Part shown: piece after piece, positions 1 through 8,266 of the stretch
Layout: the number at the start of each line of letters is the position of its first letter
How positions within the stretch are numbered: position 1 is the first letter of the stretch
Assembly: GCA_038247115.1 (NCBI GenBank)
Contig: JBBRVG010000030.1
Span: forward strand, 1-40,956
Reading direction: 5' to 3'
DNA: 40,956 nt
Source: Pseudaeromonas sp038247115
GTDB lineage: Bacteria; Pseudomonadota; Gammaproteobacteria; Enterobacterales; Aeromonadaceae
Notes under the pieces: model-generated
The model's database searches: none
The model's input: the letters and a program-made list of their open reading frames with translations, nothing else
Told to the model about the DNA's origin: nothing
Made by a program: the position numbers and the translations under genes

Positions 1-681
1 ACCCTGGCCGATGCGGCGCTCAACGCCGTGACCTGGGGCTCACTGGCGCTGGTGTATGGTTGGAAGGCGCGGCTAAACGGCGCTCTGGCCCGGGTTTATG
101 CCATCGCCTCACCCCTGCTGCTCATCCTGATGATGGCCATGACGGTGCTGGGATCCAGCCTGTGGTTTAATCCGTTGTGGGTGACGACCTCGGTGGGCGA
201 ATGGCCCATACTGAATCTGACCCTGCTGGCCTGGGGGATCCCGACTCTGCTGAGCGTATTGGCGCTGGCGTTCTTGGCCCATCCGGAGTGGCTGCGCCGT
301 GTCAGTGCTGTGTTTGTGTTTTTCAGCGGCATGCTCTATCTCACCCTGATGGTGCGGCAGTGGTGGCAAGGAGCCGATATTTCCGGTTTTTCCGTCTCCA
401 ATGGCGAGCAGTACAGCTATTCGGCGGTCTGGTTGCTGACGGCCATAGTTCTGATGCTGTTCGGCGGCTGGTTAGCCGTCGCCCGGGTGCGTCAGGCGGC
501 GCTCTTGATCCTGCTGGTTGCCGTGCTGAAAATTTTCCTCTGGGATATGGCCGATCTGGAAGGTCTCTACCGGGCGGCGTCGTTTTTGGGCTTGGGCCTC
601 TGTCTGGTGGGGCTGGGCTGGTTTTACCAACACTTTGTGTTGCCACTCGCCGCCCAGCGTGATGTCAGTGATGTGACATAA
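1..681 (+). CDS. DUF2339-type multi-pass membrane protein, C-terminal part
   Basis: The reading frame is open from the first base of the window, so the gene starts outside it and only about 226 C-terminal residues are present. The protein is almost entirely hydrophobic, with about six membrane-spanning stretches separated by short loops. The ending (a VLKIFLWDMADLEGLYRAAS motif followed by a last helix and a short polar tail) resembles the C-terminus of large DUF2339 predicted inner-membrane proteins, which have many helices and no established function. No partner gene is visible next to it. The family assignment is by recognition of this C-terminal pattern; the function is unknown. Confidence 0.7.
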   Translation, partial: TLADAALNAVTWGSLALVYGWKARLNGALARVYAIASPLLLILMMAMTVLGSSLWFNPLWVTTSVGEWPILNLTLLAWGIPTLLSVLALAFLAHPEWLRRVSAVFVFFSGMLYLTLMVRQWWQGADISGFSVSNGEQYSYSAVWLLTAIVLMLFGGWLAVARVRQAALLILLVAVLKIFLWDMADLEGLYRAASFLGLGLCLVGLGWFYQHFVLPLAAQRDVSDVT

Positions 682-806
682 ATGAATCGTATGCTAAGCC
701 GGAATCATGCTTGGATGTGCAAATGCGCTGTCGCCATGACGGGCCTTTACTGGGCCAGGCAAGGCTGAACACAGTAGCCAGTTCAGGTAACAGGCGAGGA
801 GAACTG

Positions 807-983
807 ATGTCGCGATTGGTCCGTTTGCGTATCCGGCGACGCAAGGTGCGTCGGGCAGGGTTATTACACGGCTGGCTCAGCCTGCCCCATGGCAATTCAT
901 TACCGACCGGGGCGCCGGAGTTCGTCGATTCCGCCGCCGCAGTGCTGGATCCGCGACCTGACGCCCAGGATGACCCTGCCTAG
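807..983 (+). CDS. Small hypothetical protein (58 aa), possible
   Basis: A short ORF starts with ATG at 807 preceded by a GAGGAG ribosome binding site at 796-801, an ideal distance upstream, which is the main reason to take it seriously. The predicted peptide has a very basic N-terminal third (MSRLVRLRIRRRKVRR) and an acidic end (DPRPDAQDDPA), with no membrane segment, signal peptide or known motif. The frame stays open upstream to 711, but that extension lacks a better start. It lies alone between two same-strand genes. It could be a real small basic protein or a chance ORF in GC-rich DNA; I cannot assign a function. Confidence 0.3.
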   Translation: MSRLVRLRIRRRKVRRAGLLHGWLSLPHGNSLPTGAPEFVDSAAAVLDPRPDAQDDPA

Positions 984-1182
984 GCTGGAATACAGGGTTC
1001 TTGGGACCTTGGGGTGCCGGTTTTTTGATCCACCTTCAACATCTCCATCTGGCTGCTATCTTGCGTGCTGAACTGGTAATACATTGATAGCGCTTAAAAA
1101 ATGGCTAGCCAGCACACTGCTACAACCACAACATATCATCACAGATCTCCCTGTGGTTACGTTGGCTGCCCTCGACTAAAGG

Positions 1183-1198
1183 TCAGGCATGTGCCTGA
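1183..1198. promoter_or_regulatory. 16-bp palindrome upstream of the Sel1-repeat gene
   Basis: TCAGGCA and TGCCTGA form perfect 7-bp arms around a 2-bp centre, 21 bases before the GTG start of the Sel1-repeat gene. There is no T-run after it, so it is not a terminator. The position and symmetry fit an operator for a dimeric regulator or a hairpin in the mRNA leader. No regulator can be named. Confidence 0.3.
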
Positions 1199-1219
1199 TC
1201 GCGAAAGAAGGAATCCACT

Positions 1220-1987
1220 GTGATCCGAGTACTAGTCTGGCTCTGCTGCCTGGGCATGAGTCTGCCGCTAGCGGCCGCTGATGATGGCATTGCCGCCTTT
1301 CGTCGCATGGCGGCGCAGGGCAATGCCGATGCCCAGTATGCGGTGGGCGAGGCTTATCTGCGGGATCAATCCGCCGAGCAAGCGGCGTTTTGGCTGCATA
1401 TGGCCGCCGAGCAACAGCATCCGCTGGCCCAGCGCGAGCTGGGTGCTGCCTATGCCAACGCCAGCGGTGTGGTGAAAGACGAGAGTCAGGCCCTGTACTG
1501 GTATCGCAAAGCCGCTGAACAAGGGGATCGGGTGGCCCAGTCGGCCTTGGCCGTGGCCTATGCCTATGGGCGAGGGGTAGCAATTGATTACAAGCAGGCC
1601 ATCTACTGGGCACTGCAGGCCGGTGAGCAGGGGGATGTCACCGCCCAGATCCTGCTAGGCGCCGCCTATGCCACCGGCGAAACCGTGGCCAAAGATTATA
1701 AACAGGCGGTCGCCTGGTACCGTCGGGCGGCCGAGCAAGGCAAAGGCGTGGCGCAATTTCAGGTCGGTGTCGGTTATGCCAATGGCTTTGGCGTGCCCAA
1801 GGATTGGGTACAGGCCTATGCCTGGTACGCTCTGGCGGTGAGCAATGGCTACCCGGATGCCGAAGCTTGTCGGGTGCGGATGGGCGAAAAACTGACGCCC
1901 AGCGAGCGCGCGGCCGCCGAGGTCTTGTTGAAGGAATGGCAGACGGCGTTCAAGCCTCATCCCTCACCGACTACACAGACCCAGTAA
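1220..1987 (+). CDS. Secreted Sel1-like repeat (SLR/TPR-like) protein
   Basis: A GTG start at 1220 is preceded by an AAGAAGGA ribosome binding site. The 255-residue product begins with a signal peptide (about residues 1-20, ending near AAADD), so it is probably exported to the periplasm. From about residue 25 to 235 it consists of Sel1-like repeats of about 36 residues with the recurring pattern AxxGdxxAQxxLGxAYxxGxGVxKDyxQAxxWYrkAAeQG. Such repeats form alpha-alpha solenoids that scaffold protein-protein contacts in signalling or envelope processes. The last 30 residues are a polar tail (HPSPTTQTQ). The gene converges on the diguanylate cyclase gene ending at 2099. The specific partner is unknown. 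Confidence 0.85.
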   Translation: MIRVLVWLCCLGMSLPLAAADDGIAAFRRMAAQGNADAQYAVGEAYLRDQSAEQAAFWLHMAAEQQHPLAQRELGAAYANASGVVKDESQALYWYRKAAEQGDRVAQSALAVAYAYGRGVAIDYKQAIYWALQAGEQGDVTAQILLGAAYATGETVAKDYKQAVAWYRRAAEQGKGVAQFQVGVGYANGFGVPKDWVQAYAWYALAVSNGYPDAEACRVRMGEKLTPSERAAAEVLLKEWQTAFKPHPSPTTQTQ

Positions 1988-2098
1988 CCTCTTCACGTGG
2001 CTTGATGGATCCTCTGGCCGAGCCAGAATCCGAGCCCTGGAGTGGCTTGCCATCCCCGCCACAAGCGCCACGGCTGTCGTGACGAGGTATCAGCAACC

Positions 2099-5032
2099 TC
2101 AGCCCAACGGCGTTTCCTGCCAGCACACCACCCGATTGCGGCCATGAGCCTTGGCCTGATACAGGGCCTGATCCGCTAACCGTAGCAACTCCTGATAGTG
2201 GGTAATGGCGTGGGTATCGCAGACGCCGAAGCTGGCGGTCAAGTGCAAGCCGGTGGCGATGGGCGTGTAATCTGCCTCGGCGATTCGCTGACGCATCTGT
2301 TCGCAACAGGCGTGCGCCTGCTGGGCATCAAGCCCTGGAAATATCAGGGTAAATTCCTCTCCGCCCCAGCGAGCCAGCAATCCCGAGTCAGGCATGGCTT
2401 GCTGCAAGGTTCTGGCCACGGCACAGATCGCCTGATCGCCGATCACATGGGACCAGCAGTCATTGATTTGTTTGAAGTGATCGATATCGGCGATGGCCAT
2501 CGCCAGAGGTGTTTGTTGTTCTTTCGCCGCGTTGAAGGCAGTGAGCAGTTGCTCATCAAACGCCCGCCGGTTAGCCAGGCCGGTGAGCTGATCCTCCCGG
2601 GCCTGACGCTCAAACGCCGTGGCCTGCTCCTGCAAGGCCGTGGTTTTTTCCGTCACCAAACGGGTGAGGCGCGCCTCGTTGCGGCGCAATCGATGCAGCC
2701 GGAACTGCACCGCCAGCCACAGCACCAGGCCGCCACCCAGCAGCATCAGCAGTTGAAACTCGAGCCGCTGCCAGAAGAAGGGCTGTATGGTGAAACGTAA
2801 GCTCGCCTGCTGGCCCTGCCACTTGCCATGGGGGTAGCTGGCCATGACCCGGAACTGATAGGAGCCGGGTGGCAGGTTGGTGTACTCCGCGCTGGCTTCA
2901 TGGTTGCGCTCGATCCAGCCCGGGTCAAAGCCGCTTAACTGGGTGCGGTAGAGGATACGATTCGGCATCACATAGCCCAAGCCGGCATAGCGGATGTGGA
3001 TCCGGCTGGTCCCGGCCGGTAGTTCCAGGTTCGGGCGCAGGGCGAGGGCGCGGCCATCCACATCCATGGCTTCAATCACTATGGGCAGCTGAGTTTCGCC
3101 CGCATCGTTGATGCGCTCGGGGCGGACCCGTGCCACGCCGCGGGCTGTGGCCATCCAGACACTGCCATCTGTGCGCAGCAGGGTGGCCGCCGGATTGGAG
3201 CCTCCGTTGGCTTGGGCACTGACCAGGCCATCGCTCTCGCCAAACACTTCGACCTGCAACTGGTGAGCGTGGCCCTCGGTAATGGCGCGGGCGTCCTGCT
3301 GCTGAATGCGGAACATGCCGCGATTGGAAGTTAGCCAGAAGGCACCCAGCCGATCCGGTACCACCTGAAACAGTTTATCGACCGGTAAACCAGCGGCGCG
3401 GCCCACCACACTCAGGTGGCCATCAGCAAAGCGGTAGTGCACCAGGCCCCGATCCGTCGCCATCCAGATGCCATTGGGCTCGCCGTAAAAACCAAACACA
3501 TATTCGGCCCCCTCCAGCTGATGGATGGGGATGGTCTTGAACTGATCCTGCTCAAAGAGGGCGACGCCCACCCCGGTACCGACCCAGATCCGCTGCCGGG
3601 TATCCTGGTACAGCGACATGACAAAATCGGCCGGCAAACCATCGGCCGCAGTGTAATGGCGGATCTGGCCCTCCGGCGTCATCCGGTCCAGACCTGCCGC
3701 TGTGCCCAGCCAGAGGTTGTGCTGCTGATCGACCAGCAGAGCGCGAATTTCATTGCTGCTGAGCCCCGAGTGCTGATCCCGCACCGGCGTCAGGTGGTTG
3801 TGCTGCCAATGCAGCAAGCCATTGGTATAGGTGCCGACCCAGACGCTGCCATCTGCGGCTTCGGCCAGACTCAGCACCGAGATGGGAGCATCGCCATCGG
3901 GCGAGGGGATAGATTTCACTTGGCCATGTTGCCAGCGGTTCAAGCCGGTACTGGTGCCAATCCAGACACTACCATCGGAGTGGGCCAGTACGGCGCGAAC
4001 ATAGTCACCGCTGAGTCCCTGACGGGAGGTCAGGGTGGTGAAGGGGGCGGCGCGTAACCGGAACAGTCCGGCGTTGGTGCCAATCCAGATGTTCTGCTCC
4101 CGATCCTGCAACAAGGAGAGTACCCGGTTCTTCAGCAGTACGGTTTCAGTTTCCAGGCGCTCCAGTCCTGCGGGGCTCAGGCGGTAGACGCCATGGTTCA
4201 TGGTGCCAATCCACAGATCCTGCTGCTGATCGAATAGCAGGCTGGTGACGGCGGCATCGGCCAGTGCGGGCTCCAGCGGTTTGAAGTGATTGCCCTCTTG
4301 CCGCCAGAGACCTTTCTCGGTACCCAGCAGTAGCTGGCCGTTGGCTTGCTGGGCCAGGGTAAAGATCCGGGGGGCAGGAACGGCGTCTGAGAGCGCGACA
4401 TGGCGAGGGCGTTGCTGTTCGACCACATACAGACCCCGGTCGGTGGCAATCCAGACTCGACCTTGCCCATCTTCGGCGAAGCGGTAAGCGCTCAGATTGG
4501 CGAGGATCGGCTGACTGTTGCTGGACTGGCCATCGCGGCTGGCCGGACGCATCACCACGCCTTTGCCTTCCATCGCCAGCCACAGATTGCCCTGGCGATC
4601 CTTCCACACCGCATTAATCATGGTGGCGGCCGGCACATAGGGCTGCCACTGGTCGCCAGTGACGCGGACCAGGCTGCCGCGAGCCCCGGCCAGCAATAAA
4701 CTGCCATCGGCTTGCGCTTGTAACGATTGAATGCCCGAATCCAGCAACCCGGTCCGCGGGCTGCGTTCGTAGAGTTTGAACTCCCGGCCGTTGTAGCGGG
4801 CGACACCCTCCCAGGTGCCAAACCACAGATAGCCCTCTGCCGTTTGCGCCATGGCATTGATGCTGTTGTGGGGCAGGCCATCCTGGGTGGTCCAGCCTTC
4901 GACAAAATAGTCGGCCAAGGGCACGCGGGCGGCCCAAGCCAGGGACGAGAACAGGCTGCAGGCGAGAAGCATCAGGCCACGGCTGATGCGGGAGAGGCGC
5001 TTGCAACATCCATATTCAGGTTTCATATCCAT
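2099..5032 (-). CDS. Two-component-regulator-propeller / Y_Y_Y / GGDEF diguanylate cyclase
   Basis: This is a 977-residue sensor cyclase. After a signal peptide (about residues 1-34) come many propeller repeats to about residue 620 (recurring forms of D..G.lWiGT..Gl.r), a Y_Y_Y domain at about 650-755, one membrane helix at about 760-785, a short coiled coil and a C-terminal GGDEF domain. The sensor part should face the periplasm and the cyclase the cytoplasm, making cyclic di-GMP from two GTP. The active site is GGEEF at 890-894, a functional variant. The inhibitory RxxD site is absent: AMPD occupies the place, so product inhibition there is not expected. The frame is open up to a TTG at 5077, but ATG at 5032 (or 5026) places the signal peptide correctly. 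It is divergent from the next cyclase gene. Confidence 0.9.
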   Translation of the reverse strand: MDMKPEYGCCKRLSRISRGLMLLACSLFSSLAWAARVPLADYFVEGWTTQDGLPHNSINAMAQTAEGYLWFGTWEGVARYNGREFKLYERSPRTGLLDSGIQSLQAQADGSLLLAGARGSLVRVTGDQWQPYVPAATMINAVWKDRQGNLWLAMEGKGVVMRPASRDGQSSNSQPILANLSAYRFAEDGQGRVWIATDRGLYVVEQQRPRHVALSDAVPAPRIFTLAQQANGQLLLGTEKGLWRQEGNHFKPLEPALADAAVTSLLFDQQQDLWIGTMNHGVYRLSPAGLERLETETVLLKNRVLSLLQDREQNIWIGTNAGLFRLRAAPFTTLTSRQGLSGDYVRAVLAHSDGSVWIGTSTGLNRWQHGQVKSIPSPDGDAPISVLSLAEAADGSVWVGTYTNGLLHWQHNHLTPVRDQHSGLSSNEIRALLVDQQHNLWLGTAAGLDRMTPEGQIRHYTAADGLPADFVMSLYQDTRQRIWVGTGVGVALFEQDQFKTIPIHQLEGAEYVFGFYGEPNGIWMATDRGLVHYRFADGHLSVVGRAAGLPVDKLFQVVPDRLGAFWLTSNRGMFRIQQQDARAITEGHAHQLQVEVFGESDGLVSAQANGGSNPAATLLRTDGSVWMATARGVARVRPERINDAGETQLPIVIEAMDVDGRALALRPNLELPAGTSRIHIRYAGLGYVMPNRILYRTQLSGFDPGWIERNHEASAEYTNLPPGSYQFRVMASYPHGKWQGQQASLRFTIQPFFWQRLEFQLLMLLGGGLVLWLAVQFRLHRLRRNEARLTRLVTEKTTALQEQATAFERQAREDQLTGLANRRAFDEQLLTAFNAAKEQQTPLAMAIADIDHFKQINDCWSHVIGDQAICAVARTLQQAMPDSGLLARWGGEEFTLIFPGLDAQQAHACCEQMRQRIAEADYTPIATGLHLTASFGVCDTHAITHYQELLRLADQALYQAKAHGRNRVVCWQETPLG

Positions 5033-5373
5033 CCATAACGAAAAAGTGATGCTGTACCCTGCCGATGGCTGTTTCAAGCTGCGGGGATCATGCCTGTCTC
5101 AACCGGATATCTGGGCTGATGTCGCACAACCGCTAGGTTAATTGCCGTTGATTATTAGCCAGAATACCTCTGGATCCACTATTCTTTCACCACTGAATGC
5201 GCAAAATGATAATTGCTTTGCACATTCTGGATTTATTGTTGGACATCTTCTAGCCTGCTCACCAGATTAGCGATGGGACACAGATGTCACGAACCAGTTA
5301 ATAAACAGTGATGTGTCAATAAGAAAAAATGAGAAGCTCCGGATGGAGACATAAGAATTACAAGGGGTGATGC
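5033..5373. other. Divergent intergenic region between two diguanylate cyclase genes
   Basis: This AT-rich gap of 341 bases separates the start of the propeller cyclase (- strand) from the CHASE cyclase (+ strand) and must contain both promoters. The clearest structure is an inverted repeat: TGCGCAAA at 5198-5205 and TTTGCACA at 5217-5224 (7 of 8 paired, 11-base centre), which could be a regulator site. An AAGGGGTG ribosome binding site precedes the ATG at 5374. I could not choose -35/-10 boxes with confidence. Confidence 0.4.
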
Positions 5374-6933
5374 ATGGCGCAGCGACGTATATTACAGTGG
5401 TTTTTCACCATCATTATATTTACCTCTGGTATTGCGTTGTCTATCTATACCTATCAAGGGATAAGAAAAAGTGATGAGGCCAGAATGTTGGCTGAATTAC
5501 AAAAAGAAACGTATGAACAAAGTGTCAGGGCTAGTTTGTTGTTTACTCGCGCACCGCAGATCCTGAATTCATTTGCCGCTTTATTTGTTGTTTCTGATTT
5601 TGTCAGTCAGGATGAGTTTAAAAGTTTTTCATCATATTTGATAAGAAATGAACAAGAAATTTCGGCTATTATGTGGGCGCCATACGTTCTGACTGAAGAA
5701 CGTAAAAAATATGAAGCTAGACTGTTGCACGAAATGGGACATGATCACGGATTTATTGATATTAAATATCCAGATCGTCAGCAAATAACATCGCCATTGC
5801 GGAGTTTTTATTTCCCCATCATGTATGTCGAACCCAGAGAACAGAGGGGAAACTATTTTGGAATTGATATTAATGGCCGCCCCATTAATCACACGCTGCG
5901 GATGATGGCTATGAATAGCGGCTTGGTATTTACTACGCCAGTATTTTCTGAATTAACGGATCCGCATGGTGCATCCATGATTGCCATTTATCATCCGGTC
6001 CATATTCAAAATTCCACAAGTAGTGAAAATTCAGGAAGGTTTTTGGGTTTTCTTGTGATGTTAATGACACCCGAAGTATTAATGCGCTCCGAATTTGGAA
6101 ACGAGAGCCAGAGTCGCTTTTTTATGCGCCTGATTGATAAAGACGATGAGTATCGCCAGATTGCTATCAATCGGAAAGACACTAATAGTGCGCCACCTCA
6201 ACGAACATTTCGTTATAATATTCCGATGCCAGGGAGAACGTGGATATTAGAGATCTACAGTCGTGAACATCCGTTATACGACAGCATTGCTTCATTTTTA
6301 TTGTTGTGTATGCTGACCCTGACCTGTATCACTACATTAATATTCAAGCACGGGGTTGAACGCTTTACAACCCTGAACCACAAGAATGCCAATCTTGAAT
6401 TACAGCGTCGGGAGTTAAAGCTGAGGGCCAACTTTGATAGTTTGACCGGATTGCGCAACCGACGCTATTTTCAGGAGAAAATAGAGAGATTATTGCTGCA
6501 GTCTGTTCGTGAATATGAAATAGCCCTCTGCTTGCTGGATCTGGATAATTTCAAACAGATGAATGACCAATTGGGTCATGGTCATGGCGATATGCTATTG
6601 AAGGCCGTTGCCGATGTGCTGGAGCGAGAAACGAGACTGGGAGATCAGGTCGCTCGTCTTGGTGGGGATGAGTTCGCCATTGCCTTATTGGTTACACCAG
6701 GATCTGATGCTGTAAATGCTATTATGGATCGTCTTCTATTTTTAATTCCTGCTATTGGTGATGAAGTTTCTGGTAATGCCGTGGCCATCAGTGCCAGCGT
6801 CGGTATTAGTGTGTCGTCGGCTGACACCAATGATTATGAAATATTAATGCATCAGGCGGATGTTGCCATGTATGCCTCGAAGAAGCGGGGTAAAAATACC
6901 TATACGTTTTTCAGTTCCGAACTGGCTAAGTAA
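5374..6933 (+). CDS. CHASE-domain membrane diguanylate cyclase
   Basis: The 519-residue product has a membrane helix at about 8-28, a periplasmic CHASE sensor domain at about 70-210, a second helix at about 298-322 and a cytoplasmic GGDEF domain at about 350-515. CHASE domains bind small extracellular ligands; the ligand is not predictable here. The catalytic GGDEF is intact at 430-434, and an inhibitory site RLGD lies at 421-424, so synthesis of cyclic di-GMP with product feedback is expected. The start is supported by an AAGGGGTG ribosome binding site just before ATG 5374. The gene is visibly richer in A/T and in A/T-ending codons than its neighbours, which suggests separate acquisition. 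It stands alone, divergent from another cyclase. Confidence 0.92.
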   Translation: MAQRRILQWFFTIIIFTSGIALSIYTYQGIRKSDEARMLAELQKETYEQSVRASLLFTRAPQILNSFAALFVVSDFVSQDEFKSFSSYLIRNEQEISAIMWAPYVLTEERKKYEARLLHEMGHDHGFIDIKYPDRQQITSPLRSFYFPIMYVEPREQRGNYFGIDINGRPINHTLRMMAMNSGLVFTTPVFSELTDPHGASMIAIYHPVHIQNSTSSENSGRFLGFLVMLMTPEVLMRSEFGNESQSRFFMRLIDKDDEYRQIAINRKDTNSAPPQRTFRYNIPMPGRTWILEIYSREHPLYDSIASFLLLCMLTLTCITTLIFKHGVERFTTLNHKNANLELQRRELKLRANFDSLTGLRNRRYFQEKIERLLLQSVREYEIALCLLDLDNFKQMNDQLGHGHGDMLLKAVADVLERETRLGDQVARLGGDEFAIALLVTPGSDAVNAIMDRLLFLIPAIGDEVSGNAVAISASVGISVSSADTNDYEILMHQADVAMYASKKRGKNTYTFFSSELAK

Positions 6934-7152
6934 GGTGCGAACAAATTACAAAGACGACTATTGCACTGGTTGGCTGCGGAGCGCCTTCACTGTTCTTTGC
7001 TGAATTTATCTCATCCAAAGCCTATTTTGACAGCGTGCTCCAAGATTGCGAACCCGGTCATTGTTGCGAGCTGCGGGATGGAACTCCCGCACACCCGCTC
7101 AAGATGGATCTGGTAAGCTAGAGCACCTGATTGATTGCTTTGGAGCTATGCC

Positions 7153-8196
7153 ATGACCTCGACTTATTCTCCGCCATTTCAGTTGACCCATGCCCTATTG
7201 AGCCGGGTTGCCGAGATCGCCGAGTTGGTAGGGCAGTGGCGTTCGACGCAGAGCTCGCAGGTACCTTTTTTACGTCGTGAAAACCGTATCCGGACTATCC
7301 AGGCTTCGCTGGCGATTGAACACAACACCTTGAGTCTTGAGCAGGTCACCGCGGTTATCGATGGTAAAGCGGTCCTGGGATTGCCGCGGGAAATTCAAGA
7401 GGTACGCAATGCATTTGCGGCCTATGAGGCGCTGCCAAACTGGGATCCAGCTTCTCCTGCTGATCTATTAACCGCACATGGCCGTCTTATGCTGGGTCTC
7501 TGTGATGAGGTTGGCGGATGGCGGACGCAAGGGGTCGGGATCTACCGTGGTAGTCAGCTCGTTCATATGGCGCCACCTGCGAGCCAAGTTCCCAGACTCA
7601 TGACGCAGTTGCTTGAATGGCTGGCTCATACTGAGGCTCATCCACTCATAGCCTCTTGTGCCCTGCATTATGAGTTGGAGTTCATTCATCCCTTTAATGA
7701 TGGCAATGGTCGAATCGGACGCTTGTGGCAGACGCTGATCCTGAGTCGCTGGCAGTCGGTACTCGCGTTCCTGCCGGTTGAGACTGTCATTCAGTCCCGG
7801 CAGGAGGCCTATTACCAGCAATTGAGTCGAGCGGATAGTCGCAGTGATTGCACTGATTTTATTCTGTTTCTGCTCGAGGCTTTGCGAGATTCCCTGGCTA
7901 ACGCTATTGAAGGGCAGCCAGTTACTCCGATAATAACGCGGGCAGAAACGCGGGCAGAAACGCCGGTAGAAACGCGGGCAGAAACGCCGGTAAAAATGTC
8001 GGGTGAGCCTGCAGCAAAAACCCCTGAACTCCTGTTGCAGATGTTGTCGGCTGAGCCTGAATTGACACTCAGAGAGCTAGCCATTCGGCTTGGCAAATCG
8101 CGCAGTGCGGTCGAACGAGCGGCGGCCCGCTTGGTCAGTGACGGGCGGTTGCGTTTCGTCGGACCGCGCAAGGGCGGGCACTGGCAGCTGTTATAG
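7153..8196 (+). CDS. Fic-domain protein (probable AMP transferase) with C-terminal winged helix
   Basis: The 347-residue protein contains the Fic signature HPFNDGNGRIGR starting at residue 179, whose His deprotonates the target hydroxyl during transfer of AMP from ATP. An N-terminal inhibitory-helix motif of class II Fic proteins, SLAIEHN, is at 52-58, but the residue after the Glu is His rather than the usual Gly or Asn. After the Fic core there is a threonine/glutamate linker encoded by a 12-bp tandem repeat, then a winged-helix domain (about 295-347, TLRELAIRLGKSRSAVERAAARL) likely to bind DNA or control activity. ATG 7153 with GGAG upstream is preferred over the in-frame TTG at 7135. It is convergent with yqhC, and no antitoxin gene is adjacent. 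The target is unknown. Confidence 0.92.
   Translation: MTSTYSPPFQLTHALLSRVAEIAELVGQWRSTQSSQVPFLRRENRIRTIQASLAIEHNTLSLEQVTAVIDGKAVLGLPREIQEVRNAFAAYEALPNWDPASPADLLTAHGRLMLGLCDEVGGWRTQGVGIYRGSQLVHMAPPASQVPRLMTQLLEWLAHTEAHPLIASCALHYELEFIHPFNDGNGRIGRLWQTLILSRWQSVLAFLPVETVIQSRQEAYYQQLSRADSRSDCTDFILFLLEALRDSLANAIEGQPVTPIITRAETRAETPVETRAETPVKMSGEPAAKTPELLLQMLSAEPELTLRELAIRLGKSRSAVERAAARLVSDGRLRFVGPRKGGHWQLL
7935..7994 (+). repeat. Five 12-bp tandem repeats inside the Fic gene
   Basis: Five units of the form ACGCGGGCAGAA or ACGCCGGTAGAA follow head to tail, encoding TRAE, TRAE, TPVE, TRAE, TPVK. They lie in the linker between the Fic core and the winged-helix domain. The unit is a multiple of three, so gain or loss of copies would change linker length without a frameshift. 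Confidence 0.9.
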
Positions 8197-8266
8197 CGGG
8201 CCTGTCTGCGGATGATGACGTTTAACGGCTTCGCCACGCTGTTGGCCGGTTGGCCAGCCAACGGCA

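Larger units (their letters stand above)
682..1219. other. Intergenic stretch of about 540 bases with one small ORF and one palindrome
   Basis: This gap between the DUF2339 gene and the Sel1-repeat gene holds a 58-codon ORF with a good ribosome binding site (807-983) and a short perfect palindrome just before the Sel1 gene (1183-1198), both listed separately. I see no tRNA, clear terminator with a T-run, or insertion sequence in the rest. The part from about 1060 to 1140 is more AT-rich and could hold the Sel1 promoter, but I cannot pick out convincing -35/-10 boxes. Confidence 0.5.

Noticed and set aside
1009..1035. Terminator before the Sel1 gene at the T-run near 1020-1026
   Set aside because: The T-run is present but no stable stem precedes it directly.
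7935..7994. CRISPR-like repeats
   Set aside because: The units are 12 bp, directly adjacent with no spacers, and lie in frame inside a gene.
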